From Pantoea sp050157905 (lineage in GTDB: Bacteria > Pseudomonadota > Gammaproteobacteria > Enterobacterales > Enterobacteriaceae), in NCBI RefSeq assembly GCF_050157905.1, contig NZ_JBKIWZ010000001.1, positions 3,472,001 to 3,536,000 of the forward strand: a stretch of 64,000 nt of DNA. Direction: 5' to 3'. Below, one piece after another: positions 1 to 12,572 of this stretch. The notes under the pieces were generated by a model that was given only the letters and a program-made list of their open reading frames with translations, made no database searches and was not told the DNA's origin. Position numbers and translations under genes: made by a program. How positions within the stretch are numbered: the stretch's first letter is position 1; each line of letters starts with the position of its first letter.

Positions 1-1867
1 CGGTACCGTACAGTACGTCGACGCATCACGTATCGTGATCAAAGTGAATGAAGATGAAATGTATGCTGGTGAAGCCGGTATCGACATCTACAACCTGACC
101 AAATACACCCGTTCTAACCAGAACACCTGTATCAACCAGATGCCATGTGTCTCGCTGGGTGAGCCGGTTGAACGTGGTGATGTGCTGGCTGATGGCCCGT
201 CCACCGATCTGGGTGAACTGGCGCTGGGTCAGAACATGCGCGTCGCGTTCATGCCGTGGAACGGTTACAACTTCGAAGACTCCATCCTGGTCTCCGAGCG
301 CGTGGTGCAGGAAGATCGCTTTACTACCATCCACATCCAGGAACTGGCTTGCGTGTCGCGTGATACCAAACTGGGGCCGGAAGAGATCACCGCTGATATC
401 CCGAACGTGGGTGAAGCTGCACTCTCTAAACTGGATGAGTCAGGCATCGTCTACATCGGTGCTGAAGTGACCGGTGGTGACATTCTGGTTGGTAAGGTTA
501 CGCCGAAAGGTGAAACCCAGCTGACGCCAGAAGAGAAACTGCTGCGCGCGATCTTCGGTGAAAAAGCCTCTGACGTGAAAGATTCGTCACTGCGCGTACC
601 GAATGGCGTGTCAGGCACCGTGATCGACGTTCAGGTCTTTACCCGCGATGGCGTGGAAAAAGACAAACGTGCGCTGGAAATCGAAGAGATGCAGCTGAAG
701 CAGGCGAAGAAAGACCTGTCTGAAGAGCTGCAGATTCTGGAAGCGGGCCTGTTCAGCCGTATTCAGAACGTCCTGATCTCTGGTGGCGTTGAAGCAGACA
801 AACTGGACAAGCTGCCGCGTGAGCGCTGGCTGGAACTGGGTCTGAACGACGAAGCTAAGCAAAACCAGCTGGAACAGCTGGCTGAGCAGTACGACGAACT
901 GAAGCACGAGTTTGAGAAGAAGCTCGAAGGTAAGCGTCGTAAGATCACCCAGGGCGATGATCTGGCACCAGGCGTGCTGAAAATCGTTAAGGTTTATCTG
1001 GCCGTTAAGCGTCAGATTCAGCCGGGTGATAAGATGGCGGGTCGTCACGGTAACAAAGGTGTTATCTCCAAGATCAACCCGATCGAAGATATGCCTTACG
1101 ATGAAAACGGCACGCCGGTAGACATCGTTCTGAACCCGCTGGGCGTACCATCGCGTATGAACATCGGTCAGATTCTGGAAACCCACCTGGGTATGGCGGC
1201 GAAAGGCATTGGCGAGAAGATCAACGCCATGCTGAAGAAACAGGAAGAAGTCGCGAAACTGCGCGAATTCATCCAGCGCGCCTATGACCTGGGTACCGAT
1301 CTGCGTCAGCGTGTTGACCTGAACACCTTCTCCGATGACGAAGTTCTGCGTCTGGCTGAGAACCTGAAGAAAGGTATGCCAATCGCCACGCCAGTGTTTG
1401 ATGGCGCGAAAGAAAGCGAAATCAAAGAGCTGTTACAGCTCGGCGGACTGCCTTCTTCCGGTCAGATTACCCTGTTTGACGGCCGTACCGGCGAGCAGTT
1501 CGAACGTCAGGTTACCGTTGGCTACATGTACATGCTGAAACTGAACCACCTGGTTGATGACAAGATGCATGCACGTTCTACCGGTTCTTACAGCCTGGTT
1601 ACTCAGCAGCCGCTGGGTGGTAAAGCGCAGTTCGGTGGTCAGCGCTTTGGTGAGATGGAAGTATGGGCACTGGAAGCTTACGGTGCCGCGTATACCCTGC
1701 AGGAAATGCTTACCGTTAAGTCTGATGACGTCAACGGCCGTACCAAGATGTATAAAAACATCGTTGACGGCAACCATCAGATGGAACCGGGCATGCCGGA
1801 ATCCTTCAACGTACTGTTGAAAGAGATTCGCTCGCTGGGTATCAACATCGAGCTGGAAGACGAGTAA
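1..1867 (+). CDS. rpoB: RNA polymerase beta subunit, 3' part only
   Basis: Beta subunit of DNA-dependent RNA polymerase, part of the catalytic core of transcription. The window opens inside the gene: the reading frame starts at base 2 and runs 621 codons to TAA at 1865-1867, roughly the last 46 percent of a protein of about 1342 residues. The visible part includes the GRHGNKGVIS segment (bases about 1036-1065) with the conserved active-site lysine region, and the C-terminal clamp segment ending in IELEDE. The rifampicin-resistance region lies upstream of the window. It is followed by rpoC in the same direction after a 129-base spacer that holds two strong hairpins. Near identity to E. coli makes the call certain; only the true start is unseen. 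Confidence 0.99.
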   Translation, partial: GTVQYVDASRIVIKVNEDEMYAGEAGIDIYNLTKYTRSNQNTCINQMPCVSLGEPVERGDVLADGPSTDLGELALGQNMRVAFMPWNGYNFEDSILVSERVVQEDRFTTIHIQELACVSRDTKLGPEEITADIPNVGEAALSKLDESGIVYIGAEVTGGDILVGKVTPKGETQLTPEEKLLRAIFGEKASDVKDSSLRVPNGVSGTVIDVQVFTRDGVEKDKRALEIEEMQLKQAKKDLSEELQILEAGLFSRIQNVLISGGVEADKLDKLPRERWLELGLNDEAKQNQLEQLAEQYDELKHEFEKKLEGKRRKITQGDDLAPGVLKIVKVYLAVKRQIQPGDKMAGRHGNKGVISKINPIEDMPYDENGTPVDIVLNPLGVPSRMNIGQILETHLGMAAKGIGEKINAMLKKQEEVAKLREFIQRAYDLGTDLRQRVDLNTFSDDEVLRLAENLKKGMPIATPVFDGAKESEIKELLQLGGLPSSGQITLFDGRTGEQFERQVTVGYMYMLKLNHLVDDKMHARSTGSYSLVTQQPLGGKAQFGGQRFGEMEVWALEAYGAAYTLQEMLTVKSDDVNGRTKMYKNIVDGNHQMEPGMPESFNVLLKEIRSLGINIELEDE

Positions 1868-1872
1868 CCCCA

Positions 1873-1967
1873 TTTCAGGCGGCGGTTCGCCGTTGCCTGA
1901 AAGCGCTGGGTTTAAAGCGCTCGCAATTGTACTGGTTACGGGGCGTTCAATTTCGATTGGACGCCCC
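1873..1967 (+). other. two hairpins in the rpoB-rpoC spacer
   Basis: The first hairpin has outer arms TTTCAGGC (1873-1880) and GCCTGAAA (1895-1902) enclosing GGCG-gtt-CGCC. The second has 12-base arms at 1940-1951 and 1956-1967 with one G-U pair and a UUCG loop. Neither is followed by a T-tract, so they look like mRNA processing or stability structures and not terminators. The function is inferred. Confidence 0.55.
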
Positions 1968-1996
1968 CTGAGTCTCACTCCGACGGGAGCTAATCC

Positions 1997-6220
<4,224 letters not shown>

Positions 6221-6235
6221 TCGTCCTTTGTCTGA

Positions 6236-6268
6236 TAAAAAACCCTGCTCCGGCAGGGTTTTTTTTCG
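6236..6268. terminator. bidirectional terminator of rpoC and the DUF1127 gene
   Basis: A perfect 8-base-pair stem AACCCTGC-TCCG-GCAGGGTT (6241-6260) is flanked by a run of A on the left and a run of T on the right. It can therefore stop transcription from rpoC on the plus strand and from the convergent small gene on the minus strand. Confidence 0.92.
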
Positions 6269-6274
6269 CTTTTT

Positions 6275-6457
6275 TCAGGCCTTCCACTCATTGCGGCGGA
6301 TGCCAATATCCCTGAGCTGCTGGTCACTCAGCTTCGACAGAATGGCAGCGGTTTCCCGCCGCAGCTGCCAGCGTTTAAAACAGCGCCACAGAAAACGCAC
6401 CAGGTGGTAAGGCGTGCCGGCGAACGGTTTAGCTGCGCGATTCTCATCGTATCCCAT
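6275..6457 (-). CDS. small DUF1127 (YjiS-like) protein
   Basis: A 60-residue basic protein. Its C-terminal half carries the DUF1127 signature: an arginine-rich helix, then AILSKLSDQQLRDIGIRR, ending in EW. I chose the ATG at 6457 (MGYDENR) because GAGGG sits 7 bases upstream; a longer form from 6508 lacks support. DUF1127 proteins are small, often stress-induced, and in alphaproteobacteria have been tied to RNA turnover and phosphate or carbon physiology; the role here is unknown. The gene is convergent with rpoC and shares its terminator. In E. coli this place is next to thi genes, so it is a lineage-specific insertion or replacement. Confidence 0.85.
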   Translation of the reverse strand: MGYDENRAAKPFAGTPYHLVRFLWRCFKRWQLRRETAAILSKLSDQQLRDIGIRRNEWKA

Positions 6458-6628
6458 GATAGTGCCCTCAGTGATGTGAGAGGCTATTTTCCGCAAAGCG
6501 GCCTGCATGATACAGATTCAGAAATCACCTTTTTTTAACATACAGATTGCGGTAAATGCGATCTGAATGGTAAAAACAGGGCTCAACTGTACTGGTTACT
6601 GCTCACCAATGGAGCTGAAGGAAATACA

Positions 6629-8086
6629 ATGACCCGTTATGAACATCTGGCTTCGCTGCTGGCTCAGCGCATTGAACAGGGCTTATACCGTAGTGGTGAA
6701 CGCCTGCCTTCGGTACGAACCCTCAGTGCTGAACATGGCGTCAGTATCAGTACCGTGCAGCAGGCTTATCATCTGCTGGAAGAGAAGCAGATGATTACAC
6801 CACAGTCACGCTCTGGCTACTTTGTGGCTTCCTGCAAAGCGGCACCGCCGATTCCGGCGCTGACGCGCCCCGTACAGCGGCCTGTCGAGGTCACGCAGTG
6901 GGATGCGGTGCTGGAGCTGATTAACGGTCGTCTGGAAGAGGATGTCCTGCAGCTGGGCAGCGGCATGCCCGATCTGACGCAGCCGACGCTCAAGCCGCTC
7001 TGGAAAGCGTTCAGTCGCCAGGCACAGAAGCAGGAAACCGCGCTGCTCAACTATGACAACCTTTATGGTGTACTTGCGCTGCGCCAACAGATTGCCCGGC
7101 TGGCGGTCGATAGCGGCTGCCAGCTTACGGCCGATGACATTGTGATCACCACCGGCTGCCACGAGGCGCTATCCGTCGCCGTCCGGGCAGTCTGCGAGCC
7201 GGGTGACATTATTGCCGTTGAGTCACCTTCGTTTCACGGCATCATGCAGACGCTGCGTGGCTTTGGCATTCGCGCCATCGAGATCCCGACCGATGCAGCG
7301 ACGGGCATCAGTCTGGAGGCGCTGGAACTGGCCTTTGATCAATGGCCGATCAAAGCCGTTGTGGTCGTGCCGAACTGTAATAATCCGCTGGGTTTTATCA
7401 TGCCGGAGTCGCGTAAACGGGCGTTGCTGGCACTGGCGCAACGGTTCGATGCCGCAATTATCGAAGACGATGTTTATGGTGAGTTAGCCTGGGACTATCC
7501 GCGTCCACCTGCGATCAAAGCATTTGATCTGGATGGCCGGGTTCTGCTGTGCAGCTCCTTTTCAAAAACACTGGCACCGGGTCTGCGTGTAGGCTGGGTG
7601 GTACCCGGCCGCTATCGCGATCGCGTGCTGCACATGAAATATATTGTCACCGGTTCCACCGCTACGCAGCCTCAGCATGCGGTTTCCGAATTTATCCGTC
7701 AGGGACATTATCAGCCGCATCTGCGCCGGATGCGGCAGCTCTATCAGCGCAACTATGAACGCTTCGGCTGCTGGGTAAGACACTATTTTCCCTGCGGGAT
7801 CTGCGTGTCGCGTCCTCAGGGCGGCTTTCTGATGTGGATTGAACTTCCGGACGCCTTCGATGCGGTCCGGCTCAACCGTGAACTGCGCCAGTCGAAAATA
7901 CAGATCGCCGTAGGTTCACTGTTTTCCGCGTCAGGTAAATACCGTAACTGCCTGCGTCTGAACTACGGCCTGCCCATTACTGAACAGACTGAACAGGCAC
8001 TGGCGCAGGTGGGGGCGGCCGTTGAGCGCGCGATGATCGCCTGCCAGCATGAGACGCCAGGCCCTGCCTCCGCGCTGACATCGTGA
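6629..8086 (+). CDS. MocR/PdxR-type PLP-dependent transcriptional regulator
   Basis: A 485-residue fusion of an N-terminal GntR winged helix (about residues 1-72, with GERLPSVRTL and the SISTVQQAYHLLEE recognition region) to a fold-type I aminotransferase domain. The PLP-lysine motif SFSKTLAPGLRVGW is intact, as is the NCNNPLG motif. Such proteins use PLP and an amine ligand to control transcription and normally do not carry out transamination. The start has AAGGA 7 bases upstream. It resembles E. coli YdcR in architecture but the target is unknown: no transporter or catabolic gene adjoins it, only the DUF1127 gene divergently and thiE convergently. Confidence 0.9.
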   Translation: MTRYEHLASLLAQRIEQGLYRSGERLPSVRTLSAEHGVSISTVQQAYHLLEEKQMITPQSRSGYFVASCKAAPPIPALTRPVQRPVEVTQWDAVLELINGRLEEDVLQLGSGMPDLTQPTLKPLWKAFSRQAQKQETALLNYDNLYGVLALRQQIARLAVDSGCQLTADDIVITTGCHEALSVAVRAVCEPGDIIAVESPSFHGIMQTLRGFGIRAIEIPTDAATGISLEALELAFDQWPIKAVVVVPNCNNPLGFIMPESRKRALLALAQRFDAAIIEDDVYGELAWDYPRPPAIKAFDLDGRVLLCSSFSKTLAPGLRVGWVVPGRYRDRVLHMKYIVTGSTATQPQHAVSEFIRQGHYQPHLRRMRQLYQRNYERFGCWVRHYFPCGICVSRPQGGFLMWIELPDAFDAVRLNRELRQSKIQIAVGSLFSASGKYRNCLRLNYGLPITEQTEQALAQVGAAVERAMIACQHETPGPASALTS

Positions 8087-8095
8087 ACAGAGAAG

Positions 8096-8126
8096 CAGGG
8101 CCGGCAAGAGGAGGGGACCGGCCCTG
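8096..8126. other. hairpin between the MocR gene and thiE
   Basis: A perfect 9-base-pair stem CAGGGCCGG / CCGGCCCTG (8096-8104, 8118-8126) with a 13-base loop, 9 bases after the MocR stop codon. There is no T-tract on either side, so intrinsic termination is doubtful; it may protect the 3' end of one or both convergent transcripts. Confidence 0.45.
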
Positions 8127-8275
8127 GTCAGATAACCTTAACCTGACGGCAGCTACGTTAAGATCCTGCACCACAATGCGCCAGCGACAATAGTCGCTTC
8201 TGCGGCAGGTTTCCCGCCAGACATACAGGGGTTACCCGTTTTGCCGTCGCGCTGCAGGACAGATTCCATAAATGC

Positions 8276-8902
8276 CTATTCATCACCTTCCGCCAGCGCC
8301 AGCAGCGTCGCGGTAGCGGCACGCCAGTCCTCCGCATGGGTAATCGCGCTTACCACCGCAATGCTGCCCACGCCGGTGGCCAGCACCTCGGGCGCTCGGG
8401 CTATCGAGATCCCGCCAATCGCCACGGCAGGGGTGTCGGTCAGGCGGGCCAGATGCTGTTTCAGCTGCGCAATGCCCTGCGGCGCAGACGGCATCGCTTT
8501 GGTCTGCGTCGGAAAAACATGGCCCAGCGCGATGTAAGAGGGCTGGATCGCCAGAGCACGATCCAGTTCAGCATCATCATGGGTCGAGATCCCCAGCCGC
8601 AGGCCCGCCTGTTGAATGCGCGTAAGATCGGCGACATCCAGATCCTCCTGACCCAGATGGACGCCATAGGCCTGATGCTTTATCGCCAGCGCCCAGTAAT
8701 CGTTGATAAACAGGCGTGCATCGTAGCGTTTACCCAGCGCAATTGCCTGCGCAATGGCGGGCTCAGCGATAGCATCGGGCTGGTCTTTTATACGCAGCTG
8801 GATGGTGCGGACGCCCGCCTCCAGCAGGCGTGCGATCCAGTCGGGGCTGTCAACCACCGGATAGAGCCCCAGGCGCGGGGCGGTAGCAGGAAATGCAGGC
8901 AT
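8276..8902 (-). CDS. thiE: thiamine-phosphate synthase
   Basis: Couples HMP pyrophosphate with the carboxythiazole phosphate unit to give thiamine phosphate. The 208 residues have the ThiE TIM-barrel features: GVRTIQLRIKD, FINDYWALAIKH, GVHLGQEDL, the phosphate-binding GHVFPTQTK and AIGGIS. It starts 2 bases after thiC, with a strong GGAGG inside the end of thiC, so the two are translated from one mRNA under the TPP riboswitch. In E. coli thiFSGH follow thiE; here nothing does, and the next gene is the convergent MocR regulator. Confidence 0.97.
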   Translation of the reverse strand: MPAFPATAPRLGLYPVVDSPDWIARLLEAGVRTIQLRIKDQPDAIAEPAIAQAIALGKRYDARLFINDYWALAIKHQAYGVHLGQEDLDVADLTRIQQAGLRLGISTHDDAELDRALAIQPSYIALGHVFPTQTKAMPSAPQGIAQLKQHLARLTDTPAVAIGGISIARAPEVLATGVGSIAVVSAITHAEDWRAATATLLALAEGDE

Positions 8903-8904
8903 CG

Positions 8905-10827
8905 TTAATCCTCCTTCAGGGCATCGGTGGGGTGATAGCGTTCACCGCCGTGGCGGCGAAAACGGTCTGACATCTGCGCCATGCCGACGTCGACAGGCTC
9001 GGCGCGTGCATCCTGACGGGCGGCGAATGCGCGCACCTCCTGGGAAATTTTCATCGAGCAGAACTTCGGGCCACACATCGAGCAGAAGTGCGCTACCTTG
9101 CCTGACTCCTGTGGCAGGGTTTCATCATGCATCGCCCGGGCGGTCTGAGGATCGAGAGCCAGATTGAACTGGTCTTCCCAGCGGAACTCAAAGCGCGCTT
9201 TGGACATGGCGTTATCACGGATCTGAGCGCCCGGATGCCCTTTCGCCAGATCGGCGGCATGGGCTGCGATTTTATAGGTGATCAATCCCTGTTTCACATC
9301 CTCCTTGTTCGGCAGGCCCAGATGCTCTTTGGGAGTGACGTAACAGAGCATGGCGCAGCCAAACCAGCCAATCATGGCGGCGCCGATTCCGGAGGTGAAA
9401 TGGTCATAGCCGGGCGCGATATCGGTGGTCAGCGGGCCTAGCGTGTAGAAGGGGGCTTCATCGCACAGGTCGAGCTGTTCAGTCATGTTGCGGCGGATCA
9501 TGTGCATCGGCACATGGCCCGGTCCTTCAATCATCACCTGAACGTCATATTCCCAGGCGATGCGGGTCAGCTCGCCCAGGGTGCGCAGCTCGGCAAACTG
9601 CGCCTCGTCATTGGCATCCTGAATTGAACCCGGACGTAAACCGTCACCCAGCGACAGGGAGACGTCATAAGCGGCACAGATTTCACAGATTTCCCGGAAA
9701 TGCTGATAGAGGAAGTTCTCCTGATGGTGCGACAGACACCATTTCGCCATGATCGATCCGCCGCGTGACACGATGCCAGTCAGCCGCTTTGCCGTCATCG
9801 GCACATAGCGCAGCAAAACGCCCGCATGGATGGTGAAGTAATCCACGCCCTGTTCCGCCTGTTCAAGCAGCGTGTCCCGGAAGATTGCCCAGTTCAGTGA
9901 TTCAGCCACGCCATTCACTTTTTCCAGCGCCTGATAAATCGGGACAGTACCGATGGGCACCGGGCTGTTGCGCAGGATCCATTCGCGCGTTTCATGGATA
10001 TAGCGGCCGGTAGAGAGATCCATCACCGTATCGGCCCCCCAGCGGGTGGACCAGACCAGCTTCTCTACTTCTTCCTCGATGGAAGAGGTCACGGCGGAAT
10101 TACCGATGTTGGCGTTGACCTTAACCAGAAAGTTACGGCCGATGATCATCGGTTCCGATTCAGGATGGTTGATATTGGCCGGGATAATGGCGCGACCGGC
10201 CGCCACCTCCTGACGCACAAATTCGGGCGTGATAGCCGCGGGCAGGTGCGCGCCAAAACTGTGGCCCGGATGCTGCTGTCGCAGCACTTCTCCGCGGATG
10301 CGATCCCGGCCCATATTTTCCCGCAGGGCGATGAACTCCATCTCCGGGGTGACGATTCCCCGGCGGGCGTAGTGCAGTTGCGTGACGCGGCGGCCTGCAC
10401 GGGCGCGTCGCGGCGTTGGCAACTGGTCGAAGCGCAGGTGGTCCAGCCCCTCATCAGCGAGCCGCTGCTGAGTATAGCCGGAGCTGTTCTGACTCAGCGG
10501 TTCACTGTCATCGCGTTCAGTAATCCAGCCAGCGCGCAGCTTCGCCAGGCCACGATGCACGTCAATCTGTGCGGCGGAATCGCCATACGGCCCTGCCGTG
10601 TCATAAACCGGTACGGCTTCATTCTGCTCATAGAGTGGCGCTTCTTTGCTGCCGCCGGTATGGGTCGGCGTCAGCGCGATTTCCCGCATCGGAACGCGAA
10701 TATCTTCCCGGCTGCCGGTTATCCAGATACGGCGGGAGCGGGGAAACGCACTGCCACCCCGCAGGGAATGGATAAATTCCTGCGCCTGGGCACGTTGTTC
10801 ACGACGGGTCATTTTAGGATCAGACAT
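8905..10827 (-). CDS. thiC: phosphomethylpyrimidine synthase
   Basis: Radical-SAM-type enzyme converting aminoimidazole ribotide to HMP phosphate, the pyrimidine branch of thiamine synthesis. From the ATG at 10827 (MSDPKMTRREQ, with AGGA about 8 bases upstream) it has 640 residues, against about 631 in E. coli; an upstream extension in frame would run into the riboswitch and is rejected. The C-terminal 4Fe-4S motif CSMCGPKFC places cysteines at 582, 585 and 590. NADH-type long conserved blocks such as GPGHVPMHMIRRNM are intact. First gene of the thiCE operon. Confidence 0.98.
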   Translation of the reverse strand: MSDPKMTRREQRAQAQEFIHSLRGGSAFPRSRRIWITGSREDIRVPMREIALTPTHTGGSKEAPLYEQNEAVPVYDTAGPYGDSAAQIDVHRGLAKLRAGWITERDDSEPLSQNSSGYTQQRLADEGLDHLRFDQLPTPRRARAGRRVTQLHYARRGIVTPEMEFIALRENMGRDRIRGEVLRQQHPGHSFGAHLPAAITPEFVRQEVAAGRAIIPANINHPESEPMIIGRNFLVKVNANIGNSAVTSSIEEEVEKLVWSTRWGADTVMDLSTGRYIHETREWILRNSPVPIGTVPIYQALEKVNGVAESLNWAIFRDTLLEQAEQGVDYFTIHAGVLLRYVPMTAKRLTGIVSRGGSIMAKWCLSHHQENFLYQHFREICEICAAYDVSLSLGDGLRPGSIQDANDEAQFAELRTLGELTRIAWEYDVQVMIEGPGHVPMHMIRRNMTEQLDLCDEAPFYTLGPLTTDIAPGYDHFTSGIGAAMIGWFGCAMLCYVTPKEHLGLPNKEDVKQGLITYKIAAHAADLAKGHPGAQIRDNAMSKARFEFRWEDQFNLALDPQTARAMHDETLPQESGKVAHFCSMCGPKFCSMKISQEVRAFAARQDARAEPVDVGMAQMSDRFRRHGGERYHPTDALKED

Positions 10828-10926
10828 AGCAATCTTCCTGTTAAAGGGAAATGATGCTTGTCCGGAGTTCGGAAGGAGTAAGCGTACAGACAGCGTACAA
10901 CGGCTGGCAGACAGTGACTGATTACT

Positions 10927-11010
10927 CTTGTTCCCTTCGCAGGTTCTAACCTGATCAGGTTCCGCGGATCCCGAATTAACGGTCTCAGCCCGACTGGGCA
11001 CTCCGACAAG
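10927..11010 (-). promoter_or_regulatory. TPP (THI-box) riboswitch of thiCE
   Basis: Read on the minus strand, this holds the conserved TPP-sensing core: CTGAGACC, then ACCTGATCAGGTTAGAACC and GCGAAGGGA. The element is closed by a P1 stem of CTTGT (11010-11006) with ACAAG (10931-10927). It lies 99 bases upstream of the thiC start. Thiamine pyrophosphate binding is known in this family to shut down expression, in enterobacteria chiefly by masking the ribosome-binding site and promoting termination. Confidence 0.95.
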
Positions 11011-11165
11011 AAGCGGTTTTTACGCGGGCGCTTAGCGCGGCCTCAGCGGTAAAAACGTGATATTTCAATGCACAAATAAAAAAGTTCTTTGGCGTCTTTG
11101 CCTCAGAACCTGTTCAGCATAAAAGGGCTACCGGATAATCTCAATACCCCTGATGTGAATCGGCC

Positions 11166-11672
11166 TTATGCCGGACGGGCGATCTGGCTGTCGTTGGCCA
11201 CTGACGGCGTAGCCAGCTGATTATCCCACGCGAGCTGAATCAGCTTATCTTCCAGCGTAAAGCGGGCTTCCAGCACTTCACCCACTTCAGACAGCGCCTG
11301 CTGGAAAGTCATGCAGTTCTCATCATCAATTGCCTGCTGCAGGTGACCATCATACAGCTGCATCAGACGTTCCGTATTCGCTTCCAGCGGCGGATAGATC
11401 TGCGCGGCAGCAATCATCGGGCTGTCACCACTCATTTCATTAATGACGCGCTCATAAATACTGAAGTGACCTGCAGAAAGGTAGTCGACCAGACCGTGAC
11501 AGAAGTTGTCCAGCGCCTGCTCATCCAGACGCGTCAGCGCTTCTTTGTTGGGTTTAAGACCGACGAGGTGATAATAGGTCACCAGCAGCTGCCGACGCGC
11601 TTCAAGCCATGAGTCGACCAGTTCATTACTGCCACCTACGCGTTCAGCCAGGACTTCTAACTGGTTAAGCAT
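11166..11672 (-). CDS. rsd: sigma-70 binding anti-sigma protein Rsd
   Basis: Stationary-phase protein that sequesters sigma-70 and, as known in E. coli, also stimulates SpoT (p)ppGpp synthesis. The 168 residues align over the whole length with E. coli Rsd (158 residues), including the KEALTRLDEQALDNFC and LVDYLSAGHFSIYE blocks. I chose the ATG at 11672 (MLNQLEVL) because GGAG sits 6 bases upstream and it matches the E. coli start; an ATG 4 codons earlier overlaps that site. The C-terminal tail is about ten residues longer and diverged. It is divergent from nudC, as in E. coli. Confidence 0.95.
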   Translation of the reverse strand: MLNQLEVLAERVGGSNELVDSWLEARRQLLVTYYHLVGLKPNKEALTRLDEQALDNFCHGLVDYLSAGHFSIYERVINEMSGDSPMIAAAQIYPPLEANTERLMQLYDGHLQQAIDDENCMTFQQALSEVGEVLEARFTLEDKLIQLAWDNQLATPSVANDSQIARPA

Positions 11673-11761
11673 ATCTAACTCCATGTGAGTTATAGTTGTT
11701 TATCTACACACTTAACATCAGGGCTTCAGCGTGCGATTTGACGCTAAGGATGACGAAATAA

Positions 11762-12532
11762 ATGCAATGCGAAATCTCAAGCGTAGACGCTGGATGGTGG
11801 ATTGTCAGCCATGAACAGAAACTTTGGTTGCCACAAGGTGATTTACCCCACGGAAACGCTGAAAAGTTTGGTTTAACGGGCAGTAAAGCCCGGACGATCG
11901 GCGAGTGGCAGGGGGAAAAAGTCTGGCTGATTTGTGAGCCGCGTTCAGCAGATATGTTTTCGGTGCGGCAGCTGATCGATCAGGATGTGGAACTGTTTCA
12001 GCTGGCCGGGCGCGGCGTGCAGCTGGCAGAGTTCTACCGCTCTCATCGCTGGTGCGGCTACTGCGGGCATGAAATGCATCACAGCAAACATGAGTTTGCC
12101 TGTCTGTGCAGTCACTGCCGCGAACGCTACTATCCGCAGATCGCGCCCTGCATCATTGTGGCCATTCGTCGCGGTGATGAAATTCTGCTGGCGAATCATG
12201 CCCGGCATCGCAATAAGGTTTATACCGTACTGGCAGGATTTGTCGAAGTCGGCGAAACGCTGGAGCAGGCCGTCGCCCGTGAGGTAATGGAAGAGAGCAA
12301 TATCCGCATCAAAAACGTTCGTTACGTCACCTCTCAGCCGTGGCCCTTCCCGCAATCGCTGATGACCGCGTTTGTGGCGGAATATGAGAGTGGCGATCTG
12401 CAGCACGACGGTAAAGAGCTGCTGGATGCGGCCTGGTTCCGTTTCGACGATTTGCCGCTGCTGCCTCCGCCGGGCACCGTGGCGCGCCGCCTGATTGAAG
12501 ATACCGTCGCCCTGTGCCGCGCGGAAGCGTGA
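11762..12532 (+). CDS. nudC: NAD-capped RNA hydrolase / NADH pyrophosphatase
   Basis: Removes the NAD cap from RNA and hydrolyses NADH to NMNH and AMP. The 256-residue protein has a zinc site at Cys98, Cys101, Cys116 and Cys119 and a Nudix box from Gly159 through Glu165, Arg173, Glu174, Glu177 and Glu178. The normally conserved glycine near the end of the box is Asn180 here (EESNI where E. coli has EESGI). The NudC-specific SQPWPFPQS motif after the box is intact. It begins a plus-strand group with hemE 40 bases downstream. Confidence 0.97.
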   Translation: MQCEISSVDAGWWIVSHEQKLWLPQGDLPHGNAEKFGLTGSKARTIGEWQGEKVWLICEPRSADMFSVRQLIDQDVELFQLAGRGVQLAEFYRSHRWCGYCGHEMHHSKHEFACLCSHCRERYYPQIAPCIIVAIRRGDEILLANHARHRNKVYTVLAGFVEVGETLEQAVAREVMEESNIRIKNVRYVTSQPWPFPQSLMTAFVAEYESGDLQHDGKELLDAAWFRFDDLPLLPPPGTVARRLIEDTVALCRAEA

Positions 12533-12572
12533 AAGTGCTACACTACACGCCTGTTATTGAGAGAGTGTTGAG

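Noticed and set aside
8096..8126. Rho-independent terminator for the MocR gene
   Set aside because: The stem is strong but neither side has a T-tract, so it is listed only as a hairpin.
10828..11001. 58-codon in-frame extension upstream of thiC
   Set aside because: It would be translated from the TPP riboswitch itself, and the ATG at 10827 has a good ribosome-binding site and matches the family start.
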